Shown here in pieces: positions 33,632 through 42,233 of a stretch of 64,000 nucleotides of DNA; the stretch's first letter is position 1; the number at the start of each line of letters is the position of its first letter. The stretch is from CAYOSF01 sp964406605 (GTDB taxonomy: Bacteria > Chloroflexota > Dehalococcoidia > DSTF01 > RBG-16-68-14), in NCBI GenBank assembly GCA_964406605.1, contig CAYOSF010000010.1, positions 1-64,000 of the forward strand. The letters are read 5' to 3'. The position numbers were made by a program, and so were the translations under genes. The notes beneath the pieces were generated by a model that saw only the letters and a list, made by a program, of their open reading frames with translations, did no database searches and had not been told where the DNA came from.

Positions 33632-35790
33632 GATGTCACCTCGACTTGCGCCACCGAGTGGCCTGAGACGGCTCTAGTGGCTTCGGTCAGTTCATGCACA
33701 GCCGTCAGCACCATGCCTACCGAGATGTCTTGGATCGAGACGGGCCCGCTTCCATTGGCCGCTCGCAGGATGCGATGGGGTGTGTCTCCGTACGGCCCCC
33801 ACAGCCGTGGGTCTTCGTCGCCGAAGAGCGCGACCGTCGGAATTCCCAGCGCTGCTGCCAGATGCATGGGCCCTGAGTCAACGCACACCAGCAGCCGGCA
33901 CTGTCGCAGGATGTCGCAGAGCTCCGCAATGCTGGTTTGACCGACGAGATCGATGACGGGCGCGGACGCGCGGCTGCGGACAGACCGAGCCTCTTCTCGG
34001 TCGCCGGGGCCTCCGAGAAGAACGACGCCCATGTTTGGCAGCGAGTCGATCAGCGCGGCTGATCGGGAAGTCTCCCACTTCTTTGCCGCGGAGGAGCCGA
34101 AAGGCGCCAGACCCACCAGCGGCCTCCGGGGAGCGGCGTGTGCCAGAAGCGAATCGATGCGCTTCGGGTCGCCGGACGTGGCAAAGACGGTAGGCGTAAG
34201 ACCGTCCGGCTCGCACCCCAGTCGACTCATCAAGCGCAGATGGTTCTCCACCATGTGGCGGTCAGACTGGAAATGCTCCCAGCCTGAGAGAAACGGCCTC
34301 GTTCGTCGAGCGTAGAAGCCGAACGTCTGACGGCCTCCGCAGAGGCGGGCGAAGAGTGCGTCATCGAGATCGCGGCGCAGCGTTAGCACGTAGTCGTACC
34401 GCTCGCGCCTGAGGCGGCGCATCACTTGCCAGACCGTGCGCATTGCGCCAAGCCTCCAGGGCACGTGCCACGGCGCCGCCAGTGTGAACACGCGGTCCAC
34501 GTGGCGGTCCGCCAGCAGCACCGGCGCCGTGGTGGGCTGGGCGACGACATCCACCCTCGCCGCCGGATAACGACGCTTCAGGGCCTGAAAGCAGGGGGTC
34601 GTGAGGATCACGTCGCCCAGACTGTCTAGGCGCACGAAGAGCACCTTCGGGCCGGCTCCGTCGCCTGAGTGCCGCGGCGGTTCTGCGGACGCCGGCTCTG
34701 CCTCGTCCCGAACCGGCCGCAGAGCTCGTCTGTAGACGCTGAGTGTCTCCGCCGCCGTCTTCTGCCAACTGAAATGATGCCGACGTTCTGACGCCCGTGC
34801 AGCCATGTCTCGCCGCAGGTCGGGAGACGCGGCCATTCGCTCCATGGCGCTCGTGATCGTCGCCGGGTCGTGCGGGTCGACGTAGAGAGCGGCCTCCCCT
34901 CCCACCTCCGGGAGCGAGGCGGCGCGCGAGGCTATGGCGGGCGTCCCGCATGCGAACCCTTCCACCAGCGGGAAGCCGAAGCCTTCATAGAACGAGGGCT
35001 GCACCACGGCGAGCGCACCGGTGTAGAGCGCGGGCAGGTCCTCCTGAGGGACGTGGCCCAGGAATCGGACCCGTCCTCGACGAACGAGATCCTCGATCTC
35101 CGGTGGTTCGGAGCGGTCGCCAAACCCACGTCCTCCCGCAACCGCGAGCTGGAGCCCTCGATCGTGATTGTCCTCCAGGAGGTGCGAGAACGCGATGAGA
35201 GCAGCGCGCAGGTTCTTGCGCGGGATACGGGCTCCCATCTGGAGGAAGTAGGGATCGGACAGCCCGTACCTACGGCGCATCTTCGCGACGGCGTCCGCGG
35301 ACTCCTTCCTGAACCAGGGGGCCGGTGCCAGCGGTACCACAGTGATGCGCTCCTCCGAGATGCCCAGGCGGTTGACCGCATCTCGCTTCGTTGCGGTGCT
35401 GTCGGACATCAGAGCGGTAGCGAAGCGGGCGCTCCACGGCACCAACCAGCCGAAGTAGAGACGCGGTCCGAGCGGAGTCCGGTAGCCCGGCGTCACTTCA
35501 TGGCCAAGATCGTGCAGCGTGAGGACGCAGGGCCGGGTGCGAAGCACGGGCGCCGAGCCCGCCGGTACGTGAAGGAGATCGATCCTGTGGCGATGGGCCC
35601 AGAAGGGAAGATAGAGTTGCTCCCACAGTGCCCGCAGGTAGGCCCGCCCCGCGATCCGGCGTGGCAGCACGAGCGGCACCAGCTCGTGATCGCCCTCGGC
35701 GGACCTGAGAGCGTCCCAAAGGTTCGACGTGTACGTGTCCAGCCCTGTAGGGGAGCGCTCAGGATCCTGAAGGACGAAGCCGATCCTCAC
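33628..35790 (-). CDS. Fusion of a GT4 glycosyltransferase and a GT9 (heptosyltransferase-type) glycosyltransferase
   Basis: The 720-residue single reading frame holds a GT4 domain (about 1-365; PRKNLRAAL, SFYEGFGFPLVEGFACG) and a GT9 domain (about 395-715; VRLDSLGDVILTTP, SGPMHLAAALGIP and a WGP loop). They are joined by an acidic Pro/Ala linker. GT9 includes ADP-heptosyltransferases (WaaC/WaaF), which fits the heptose genes in the same operon. One polypeptide may add two consecutive sugars. No frameshift or internal start with a strong SD was noticed at the junction. Confidence 0.9.
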   Translation of the reverse strand: MRIGFVLQDPERSPTGLDTYTSNLWDALRSAEGDHELVPLVLPRRIAGRAYLRALWEQLYLPFWAHRHRIDLLHVPAGSAPVLRTRPCVLTLHDLGHEVTPGYRTPLGPRLYFGWLVPWSARFATALMSDSTATKRDAVNRLGISEERITVVPLAPAPWFRKESADAVAKMRRRYGLSDPYFLQMGARIPRKNLRAALIAFSHLLEDNHDRGLQLAVAGGRGFGDRSEPPEIEDLVRRGRVRFLGHVPQEDLPALYTGALAVVQPSFYEGFGFPLVEGFACGTPAIASRAASLPEVGGEAALYVDPHDPATITSAMERMAASPDLRRDMAARASERRHHFSWQKTAAETLSVYRRALRPVRDEAEPASAEPPRHSGDGAGPKVLFVRLDSLGDVILTTPCFQALKRRYPAARVDVVAQPTTAPVLLADRHVDRVFTLAAPWHVPWRLGAMRTVWQVMRRLRRERYDYVLTLRRDLDDALFARLCGGRQTFGFYARRTRPFLSGWEHFQSDRHMVENHLRLMSRLGCEPDGLTPTVFATSGDPKRIDSLLAHAAPRRPLVGLAPFGSSAAKKWETSRSAALIDSLPNMGVVLLGGPGDREEARSVRSRASAPVIDLVGQTSIAELCDILRQCRLLVCVDSGPMHLAAALGIPTVALFGDEDPRLWGPYGDTPHRILRAANGSGPVSIQDISVGMVLTAVHELTEATRAVSGHSVAQVEVTS

Positions 35791-36794
35791 GCCGCTGCCT
35801 CCGGTTCGGCCACGGCGACCAGCTCCGCCTCACGGCCCACCAGGAAGAGTGCCTGGTTGACGGGATCGTTGCGGAGAAGGCGCCCAAGAGGGGAGTTGGC
35901 CGGCGCCACAGAGCCGCGGACCCAGCGGAGCCGCGTGAACCCGGCCTGATTCAGCATCCGGCCTAGCGTCTCGCGAGTGAAGAAGAAGAGGTGTTCCGTG
36001 GTCAGGATCTGGAACTCGGCCAGGCCCCGCTCCTCGCTCAGGGCCGGCGTCCGGCGCCACCTGCCGTCCTGCCAGGTGATGTTGACATAATCGTTGGCCG
36101 GGCCGCCTCCGCGCCAGCGCTGGCGGGCCTGCCACAGTTGCTCGTAGAGCGACAGTTCGTTCGGCGTGGCGACGAGGAGGTGGCCGCCCGGCGCAAGGAG
36201 GCGCTTGACGGTGCGAAGTGCCGCGAGCGGGTCCGGCAGGTGCTCGATGACGTGGGCCATGATGATTGCGTCATACTGGTCGCCCCGATCCGCAAGGTCC
36301 TCCAGGTCGTGGCCGGCGACGCAGCCGGGCCCGAATCGCTCCCCGAGGTACAGACAGGCGTCATCGGACGGCTCGACGGCGTAGACGTCCCACCCGCGGT
36401 CCTGCGCGAGCCCCATCAACTGACCGGTTCCCGCGCCGACGTCCAGCAGGCGCGGAGGATCTCCGTACGCCGTCGCTCGCTCGTGTTGCAGTCCGTTCAG
36501 GTAGCGGGCGAACCGAGTGCGGCCCTGGTCCTGGTCGTCATGCACTGACTGGAAGCGCGTCTCTCCGTGCTCGCCGGGAAGGTTGTGATCGTACTCCTTC
36601 TCATACAGCCACTCTCGCTGCGCCTGGTTGGGTCGGGGGCTCAAGAAACGGAGACCGCAGGTCCCGCACTGCACCACCCGGCCGAGAAGTTGTTCGTCCA
36701 TCCAGATCTCGCCCAGCGTCCGGGATGGTTCGGCAAGGCACAGGTTGCAGGACGCCCACTCCGTCGCGATCTTCGGTTGCGTCGCTCCGGTCAC
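35787..36794 (-). CDS. Class I methyltransferase with N-terminal zinc ribbon
   Basis: The 335-residue protein starts with a zinc-ribbon-like CxxC pair (CNLC at about 14-17 and CGTC about 30 residues later), then a methyltransferase domain with LLDVGAGTGQLM, VEPS and MAHVIEHLPDP. This layout is common in sugar methyltransferases of O-antigen loci. GTG 36794 overlaps the upstream GT2 stop (GTGA); the much longer upstream frame is antisense-like noise over that gene. Confidence 0.85.
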   Translation of the reverse strand: MTGATQPKIATEWASCNLCLAEPSRTLGEIWMDEQLLGRVVQCGTCGLRFLSPRPNQAQREWLYEKEYDHNLPGEHGETRFQSVHDDQDQGRTRFARYLNGLQHERATAYGDPPRLLDVGAGTGQLMGLAQDRGWDVYAVEPSDDACLYLGERFGPGCVAGHDLEDLADRGDQYDAIIMAHVIEHLPDPLAALRTVKRLLAPGGHLLVATPNELSLYEQLWQARQRWRGGGPANDYVNITWQDGRWRRTPALSEERGLAEFQILTTEHLFFFTRETLGRMLNQAGFTRLRWVRGSVAPANSPLGRLLRNDPVNQALFLVGREAELVAVAEPEAAA

Positions 36795-37564
36795 GGTCGG
36801 TCGCCTCCTTCGCCTTTGGTCTGTAGCTCGCGAAGCTTGGCATGCCGGAAGAAGATGCAGACGAACGTGCATATGCCGTGGATGAGGCCGGTCCAGCCAT
36901 CCAGAAAGCCCCGCTGGGCAACATAGGTTCGCAGGAACCAGAAGAGGGGCCGTGCCGTCACATCCAGCCAGGATGCCGTCTCGCCGCGCTCCGCGGCGAA
37001 CGCGGCCTCGTGGCTGGTCTGGAGGTCCATCTTCTGTATCCACTCGCCGAGCGTGCTGAAGCTCCGGTGGAGGATGGGGTGACGCAGGTGACCCAGTCTT
37101 CCCTCGTAGTCGAGCTGTTCGTGGACGGCGCCGACCCAGCGGGCGCTGCCTCTTCGAAAGAGCCGCAACGACCAGTCGGGGTACTGCCCCCCATGCCTCA
37201 GCCAGCGACCGAAGTGTATGTTGCGTCTGGGCATGGCGTAGCAGCTCGGTCCGTTGTTGCTGCGCAGGACCGCTTCGATCTCCCGGCGCAACCCGGGCGA
37301 CACGGCCTCGTCTCCTGCCAGCACCAGGACCCAGTCGCCCTCGGCCTGCTCGATCGCGTGGTTCCACTGGCTGGAGAAATCGTCGAAAGCACGCTGCTCG
37401 ACGCGATTCGCGAGCCGCTGCGCGAGCGCCACTGTCCCGTCGCTGCTTCCGGAGTCCACCACCACCCATTCGTCGGCCCACTCGATGCTCCGGTGGCATC
37501 GCTCCAACGCGTGGGCCTCGTTGAGCGTGATCGTCACTACGGAGAGCGTGCTCCTCGTCTGCAT
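36791..37564 (-). CDS. GT2-family glycosyltransferase (WaaE-like) with altered DxD motif
   Basis: The 257-residue GT-A protein is related to the one at 28389-29354, with SVVTITLNEAHAL, VVVDSGSSDGT and a C-terminal QRGFLDGWTG motif. Where LDADE is expected it has LAGDE (A83, D85), so the first metal-binding Asp is missing and activity is uncertain. ATG 37564 starts 2 nt after the flippase stop, with GGAG about 8 nt upstream. Confidence 0.82.
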   Translation of the reverse strand: MQTRSTLSVVTITLNEAHALERCHRSIEWADEWVVVDSGSSDGTVALAQRLANRVEQRAFDDFSSQWNHAIEQAEGDWVLVLAGDEAVSPGLRREIEAVLRSNNGPSCYAMPRRNIHFGRWLRHGGQYPDWSLRLFRRGSARWVGAVHEQLDYEGRLGHLRHPILHRSFSTLGEWIQKMDLQTSHEAAFAAERGETASWLDVTARPLFWFLRTYVAQRGFLDGWTGLIHGICTFVCIFFRHAKLRELQTKGEGGDRP

Positions 37565-37566
37565 GC

Positions 37567-39159
37567 TCAACTCCACGACCTCGACCATCGCGCTTGGACC
37601 TGGCGCCACAACGTCTCCACCTCATCCACGCGCAGCAGCTTCAGCGCGCCCACGTACGCAGTGACGGCGCCGAGCCCGCCGATGCCCAGCCGCGCAACGC
37701 CGGTCGTCAGCGTGGCGCCCTCGGACACCGTCCCGGTCAGTTCCGACATCGAGCTAGCGACAAGCAGCGCCAGCAGCGCCGCCAGGATCACTCTTCCTCC
37801 GAAGGCCACCAAGCTCCTCATTTCCGATGAGGGAAAGCGCCGCCCGAGCACACGGACGGCGTAGGCGCCGGCCAGGAGGCTGGAAGCCGACGCCGCCAGG
37901 GCAATGCCCGCGACGCCGAAAACCGGGGCCAGCGCGGCCATCATCGCCACCTTTGACACGATGAGCAGTCCGGAGCCGACGAGCCGGGTCCCTGAGTCGT
38001 GGAACGAGAGAAGCGCGGCCACCGCCACCATGAACAGTCCTTCGCCGACCAGGGAGCCGCTGTGCAAAGCCAGAAGTGTGGCCGTCCTGCTCGTGTCGGC
38101 GGCGGTGAATGCTCCTCGTTGAAAGATGACGCTCACCAGCGGCTCGCGCAGAGCGATGAGCAGCGCCGTGGCCGGCACCAGGATGAGCAGCACAAGCTTC
38201 AGCGAGAACGGCACCAAGCGCGCGTCTCCCTGTTCCTCCGAGGTGGCCCCGGAGGCCGTGAGCATCGGGGTCAGCGGCGTCCAGACGCTCTGGGAGACGA
38301 CGCCCGCTACCGTGATCAGCTTGATCGTGAAGCCCAACGCGGCGACGTTTCCGGATCCGGTCGCCGAAGCAACGGCCCGCTCGATGACCGCGCCGAAGCT
38401 GACGACGGAGATCGCCAGCCCGGTCGGCAGCGCGAGCCGCAGGAACGGTGCCGCCTGGTGCCGTGCTTCCCGGAAAGCGACCCCCTCGCGATAGAGCCCG
38501 CGCGACAGCCAGGCCAGGATCGCGGTGACGCCGGCCATCCCTGCGACGTATCCCACCGCCAGGGACACGATGCCCAGAGCCCTTCCCAGCAGGATTCCTC
38601 CTCCCACAACTCCGACACTGAACCCGATGCCTACCACCGCAGGCGCGCCGAAGCGCAACTGCGCATGCAACGCACCAAGCAGCACGGCCATCACCAGCCC
38701 GAGGACCAGCGCGATGGAGAGCACGCGCCCGAGTTGCACCAGCGTTCGCACCGCCTCACCCTCGAATCCGGGCGCAACGAACCGGGCGACCCAGGGCAGG
38801 CAGATCACGAGAATGATCGCGGCAGCGCTCCCCAACGCGACCAGCGTCAGCAGCAGCAACGCGACGACGCCCGCGGCTGATCTCAATTCGCCGTGCCGCA
38901 GGTAACGGCCGCAGATAGGCAGGACAGAAAGCCGCAGCGTCTCGCTGGGCGCGGCCAGCAATGCGCTCATGAGCCCGATGGCGAGGAGGTATGCGTCCGT
39001 GTCTGCGCTGAGCCCGAACCGCGCGGCCACGTAGGAGTCGGCTGCCAGAGTCGAGAGCTTGGACGCGGCCGCAACCGCAAGGAGCACGAGGCTGGCCCGC
39101 AGGAGCGTCGCCCTGGGCCGCGTCGCGACAGCCGCAAGCGCCTGCTGTCCCGCTACCAA
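37567..39159 (-). CDS. MurJ/MviN-like lipid-linked oligosaccharide flippase
   Basis: The 530-residue polytopic protein has about 14 TM helices and the MviN pattern of the MOP superfamily. Features include a DAYLLAIG segment after TM2 and an E/R-rich SVIFQRGAFTAADT loop between TM9 and TM10, as in MurJ. Next to a Wzy-like polymerase it probably flips the glycan repeat unit; a peptidoglycan role is the alternative. TTG 39159 has GGAGG about 9 nt upstream and overlaps the polymerase gene. Confidence 0.85.
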   Translation of the reverse strand: MVAGQQALAAVATRPRATLLRASLVLLAVAAASKLSTLAADSYVAARFGLSADTDAYLLAIGLMSALLAAPSETLRLSVLPICGRYLRHGELRSAAGVVALLLLTLVALGSAAAIILVICLPWVARFVAPGFEGEAVRTLVQLGRVLSIALVLGLVMAVLLGALHAQLRFGAPAVVGIGFSVGVVGGGILLGRALGIVSLAVGYVAGMAGVTAILAWLSRGLYREGVAFREARHQAAPFLRLALPTGLAISVVSFGAVIERAVASATGSGNVAALGFTIKLITVAGVVSQSVWTPLTPMLTASGATSEEQGDARLVPFSLKLVLLILVPATALLIALREPLVSVIFQRGAFTAADTSRTATLLALHSGSLVGEGLFMVAVAALLSFHDSGTRLVGSGLLIVSKVAMMAALAPVFGVAGIALAASASSLLAGAYAVRVLGRRFPSSEMRSLVAFGGRVILAALLALLVASSMSELTGTVSEGATLTTGVARLGIGGLGAVTAYVGALKLLRVDEVETLWRQVQARWSRSWS

Positions 39160-40673
39160 CGGAGCGCCTCCGGCGTCTCAGCGCCGCTAGGGTTTGGCTT
39201 CCCTGCTGGACCGGGCGACCTTCGAGTATCGTCGAGTGCCGCCGCCATCAGGATCCCCACCAAGAGCCACGCCGTCAGCGCCACCTTCGGATTCCAGATC
39301 GTGTAGTCGATCGCCGAATGCGCGGCGAAGCCGAGGAGCCCGGCCGCGACTGCGAGGTCCAGGGTAGTAAGACGGCCGGCCCGAAGCGCATCCAAGAGAT
39401 GGCGTCCACCCACCCAGGCGAGGAGAAGGAACGAGCAGGCCAACAGCAGTCCCCCCCGCAACACCATGAACAGATACAGTGAGTCGGCGCCGGTGCCGAT
39501 CGGCCCTATGCTGGAGCCGAGACCGATGCCCCACACGGGACTCCCAGCAACGGACTCCACTATCTGCCCGTACACGAGCTGACGGTGACGTACGGTTGGG
39601 TCCTCCGCGAGCGCCCGAAGTGTCGAAAGGCGGTCTTCCGCACCGGGTAGATGAGTGGCAAGCAAGAAGAGCACTGCGCCCCCGGTCAATGCCAGCACGA
39701 CGGTCCCCATTGGGTGACGTCGCCACAGCGCGAGCATGCCCGGCACCGAGGCCGCGGCCAGCCCAAGATACGCGCCGCGTGAGTAGCTCACGAGAAGCGC
39801 CACGGTCAGCAGCACCGCCCCCGCGCCGAACCCGATTCTCGTCACCGTGTTGCTGCCGGACATGGTCAAGTAGACCGTGACCGGCAGTAGCAGCACGACG
39901 AACGCGCCCAGCGTGTTCCCTTCGAAGTTGCCGGCCCAAGCGCGAAGATAGCCGAAGTCGCCTGATATCGCGGGCACGGCCCCGACGACGTCTTCCGAGT
40001 CGGGCGAGGCGATGCGGTGGAGCAGGCCGCTAAGCTGAACCACCCCGTTGAGGTCCGCCCACGAAAGCACCCCGCGCGCGGCCGTCGCCGCCCCTACCGC
40101 GCACAAAAGGCAGACCAACGTCCGGCGCCGCTCGCGCGCCTGACGGTCGAGCGAAAGCACCAGGAGGGGGATGAGAGCATAGCCGAAGAGGCCGCGGAAC
40201 TGTCCCAAAGCTGTCGCCGTCTCGGCTCCACTGAGCACGCCCGCGGTAAGCGCCAGCAGACCCACGAGCATGAAGGCCGCCAGCGCGAGACCGAGCGGGC
40301 TGAAGACGAGCGGCTGGCGCGAGGTCAGCACACGCAGGGACAGGCCGATCAGCGCAGCACCGTAGACGGTGTCGATTTCGTTGATGTGCGCGGGCAACTC
40401 CCCCGCGGCATCCAGCGGCACCAGGATCAGGACGATCAGCAGACCGAGCGCCGCGTAGCTGCTCGCGGCCGCCGCGATGAGCGCCGTCCCCCCTACGAGC
40501 AACGCCACGGCCGTGCCGGCGCCGAGCTGCGGCACCGTTGCCCCAAAGAGCCCCACAGCCAGCAGTCCGGCAATGACCAGCCAGGGACCGGCGATCGGCG
40601 GCCCCTCCCACGCTCCTCGCGCGGGTAGGGTGCCTCGCACTGCCAGCGTCCCCGTTCCGGTTGTCAACGCCAC
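39153..40673 (-). CDS. O-antigen ligase/polymerase-like membrane protein (Wzy/WaaL family)
   Basis: The 506-residue protein has about 12 TM helices and the Wzy_C pattern: a large extracytoplasmic loop with a RHRQLVYGQIV segment followed by GIGLGSS. It should polymerise or ligate lipid-linked repeats outside the membrane. GTG 40673 has AGGAGGGCG directly upstream and overlaps hldC by 10 nt. Confidence 0.85.
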   Translation of the reverse strand: MALTTGTGTLAVRGTLPARGAWEGPPIAGPWLVIAGLLAVGLFGATVPQLGAGTAVALLVGGTALIAAAASSYAALGLLIVLILVPLDAAGELPAHINEIDTVYGAALIGLSLRVLTSRQPLVFSPLGLALAAFMLVGLLALTAGVLSGAETATALGQFRGLFGYALIPLLVLSLDRQARERRRTLVCLLCAVGAATAARGVLSWADLNGVVQLSGLLHRIASPDSEDVVGAVPAISGDFGYLRAWAGNFEGNTLGAFVVLLLPVTVYLTMSGSNTVTRIGFGAGAVLLTVALLVSYSRGAYLGLAAASVPGMLALWRRHPMGTVVLALTGGAVLFLLATHLPGAEDRLSTLRALAEDPTVRHRQLVYGQIVESVAGSPVWGIGLGSSIGPIGTGADSLYLFMVLRGGLLLACSFLLLAWVGGRHLLDALRAGRLTTLDLAVAAGLLGFAAHSAIDYTIWNPKVALTAWLLVGILMAAALDDTRRSPGPAGKPNPSGAETPEALRW

Positions 40674-41203
40674 CGCCCTCCTGCCGCGGACGCCTCCGCT
40701 TCCAGCGGGAGCAGGCCTTCCCGCTCGCGACGTAGAATGGTCTCGATGATCGCGGTCGTACTGCCGCCGGCTTCGAGATCGACGAACACGGTCCAGCCTC
40801 CGTATCCCGCCACAATTTGTGCCTCGGGCACAGCATTCGGACCGGTATCGTAGTCTCCACCCTTCACGTAGATGTCCGGCCGCACCCGCTCTACCACCCG
40901 GCTCGCCATTGCCTCGGGGAAAATGGCAACGTAGTCCACGGAGGCAAGCGACGCCAGTACCGCTGCCCGCTGGCCTTCCGGGACAATGGGGCGGCCGGGG
41001 CCCTTAAGCGCACGCACCGATTCGTCGTTGTTGAGCGCCACGACCAGTGCGTCGCCAAGCTCTCGGGCCTTGCTCAGATATCGGACATGGCCGACGTGGA
41101 GCAGGTCGAAGCAGCCGTTTGTCAGCACCACCCTCTTTCCCTGCTCCTGCAGTGCCCGGCAGCGTTCGCTGATTGCATCAAGGCTCAGCACTTTGTCGTT
41201 CAT
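40664..41203 (-). CDS. hldC: D-glycero-beta-D-manno-heptose 1-phosphate adenylyltransferase
   Basis: The 179-residue nucleotidyltransferase has the GCFDLLHVGHVRYL ATP-binding motif (HxGH) and the KGGDYD motif of RfaE domain II. It makes ADP-D-beta-D-heptose. In enterobacteria this domain is fused to the kinase as HldE; here the two are separate genes joined by an ATGA overlap (hldA-hldC). Confidence 0.9.
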   Translation of the reverse strand: MNDKVLSLDAISERCRALQEQGKRVVLTNGCFDLLHVGHVRYLSKARELGDALVVALNNDESVRALKGPGRPIVPEGQRAAVLASLASVDYVAIFPEAMASRVVERVRPDIYVKGGDYDTGPNAVPEAQIVAGYGGWTVFVDLEAGGSTTAIIETILRREREGLLPLEAEASAAGGRWR

Positions 41204-42228
41204 GCGGCCGCCTTCTCCTCCTCCTGTGCGTCATCCGCAAACGGGCGCTGCCGTCCGGCCAGCCCGCGTTCAAGCTCGTCTACGGTGATGGCGGCCACTC
41301 CCCTCGCCTGCACGACCACACCGGCGGCCGTGTTTGCCAGGTCCACGGCCTCCGGCAACGAGGAGCCGCAGGCCAGTGCCAGGGCCAGTGTGGCCACCAG
41401 CGTGTCGCCGGCGCCTGCCACGTCGAACACCTCCTGAGCGTGGGCGGGCAGGTGGCGCGCGCAGGTGGGTGTCACCAGGCTCACGCCTTTCGATCCCCGG
41501 GTGATAACCACCGCCCGGCATCCGACAGTATCCAGCAGAGAGCGCGCCGCCGTCTCACTGTCTTCGTCATCATCGACCCGGCGGCCCGTCGCGGCGGCCG
41601 CTTCGGTTGCATTCGGCGTGATGATGGTACAGCCCGCGTATCGCTCGAACCGGACGCCCTTGGGATCGACCACGGAAGGCGCGTCGTTGACGGCGGCGCG
41701 CAGTAGCGCCGCGTCGACAACGCGTTCGGTGATCACGCCCTTGGCGTAGTCGGAGATGACGACCGCGCCGATCTGTCCCGTGCCCATCTGCGCGATCAGG
41801 TCGCGTTCATCTCTAGCGGCCAGGGGCTCAGCGATTTCGCTGTCCACGCGAAGGACCTGCTGTTTTTCGGTGATGAAACGGCTCTTGACGGTTGTCTTTC
41901 GCCCCAGGACGGCTAGGACCGCCTTGGTGTCGATCAATGCTTCTTGACAGAGATCCAGGAGGCGCGACCCGTCCTCCCCCGGCCCGACGATGCCTGCCAA
42001 CAGCGCCCGCGCGCCCAACGACGACAGGTTCCGGGCTACGTTGGCTGCCCCTCCCAGCCCGTACCGTTCCTCCTCTGCCATCAGCACGGGTACCGGGGCC
42101 TCGGGACTGAGCCGGTGCGCTCGTCCGACAACCGTGCGATCCAACATCACGTCGCCGACGACCAGGATCGTTTGCTTCGCCATGGCCTGGACAAGCGCAG
42201 GCCAGCGATCATCGGTGGCCCCAATCAT
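41200..42228 (-). CDS. hldA: D-glycero-beta-D-manno-heptose-7-phosphate kinase
   Basis: The 342-residue PfkB-family kinase has VVGDVMLDRTVVG, GLGGAANVARNL and the C-terminal catalytic motif VAGAGDT, matching RfaE domain I. It phosphorylates C1 of beta-heptose-7-phosphate. Start is uncertain: ATG 42228, or an in-frame TTG at 42237 that lies 7 nt after GGAGGGAG and overlaps the upstream stop. The TTG has the better SD spacing. Confidence 0.9.
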   Translation of the reverse strand: MIGATDDRWPALVQAMAKQTILVVGDVMLDRTVVGRAHRLSPEAPVPVLMAEEERYGLGGAANVARNLSSLGARALLAGIVGPGEDGSRLLDLCQEALIDTKAVLAVLGRKTTVKSRFITEKQQVLRVDSEIAEPLAARDERDLIAQMGTGQIGAVVISDYAKGVITERVVDAALLRAAVNDAPSVVDPKGVRFERYAGCTIITPNATEAAAATGRRVDDDEDSETAARSLLDTVGCRAVVITRGSKGVSLVTPTCARHLPAHAQEVFDVAGAGDTLVATLALALACGSSLPEAVDLANTAAGVVVQARGVAAITVDELERGLAGRQRPFADDAQEEEKAAA

Positions 42229-42233
42229 GTCAG

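Noticed and set aside
34870..35949. 359-codon plus-strand frame
   Set aside because: Antisense to the GT4-GT9 fusion; no family resemblance.
36795..37625. N-terminal extension of the zinc-ribbon methyltransferase frame
   Set aside because: The first 277 codons are an alternative frame over the GT2 gene; the GTGA overlap at 36791-36794 gives a normal start.
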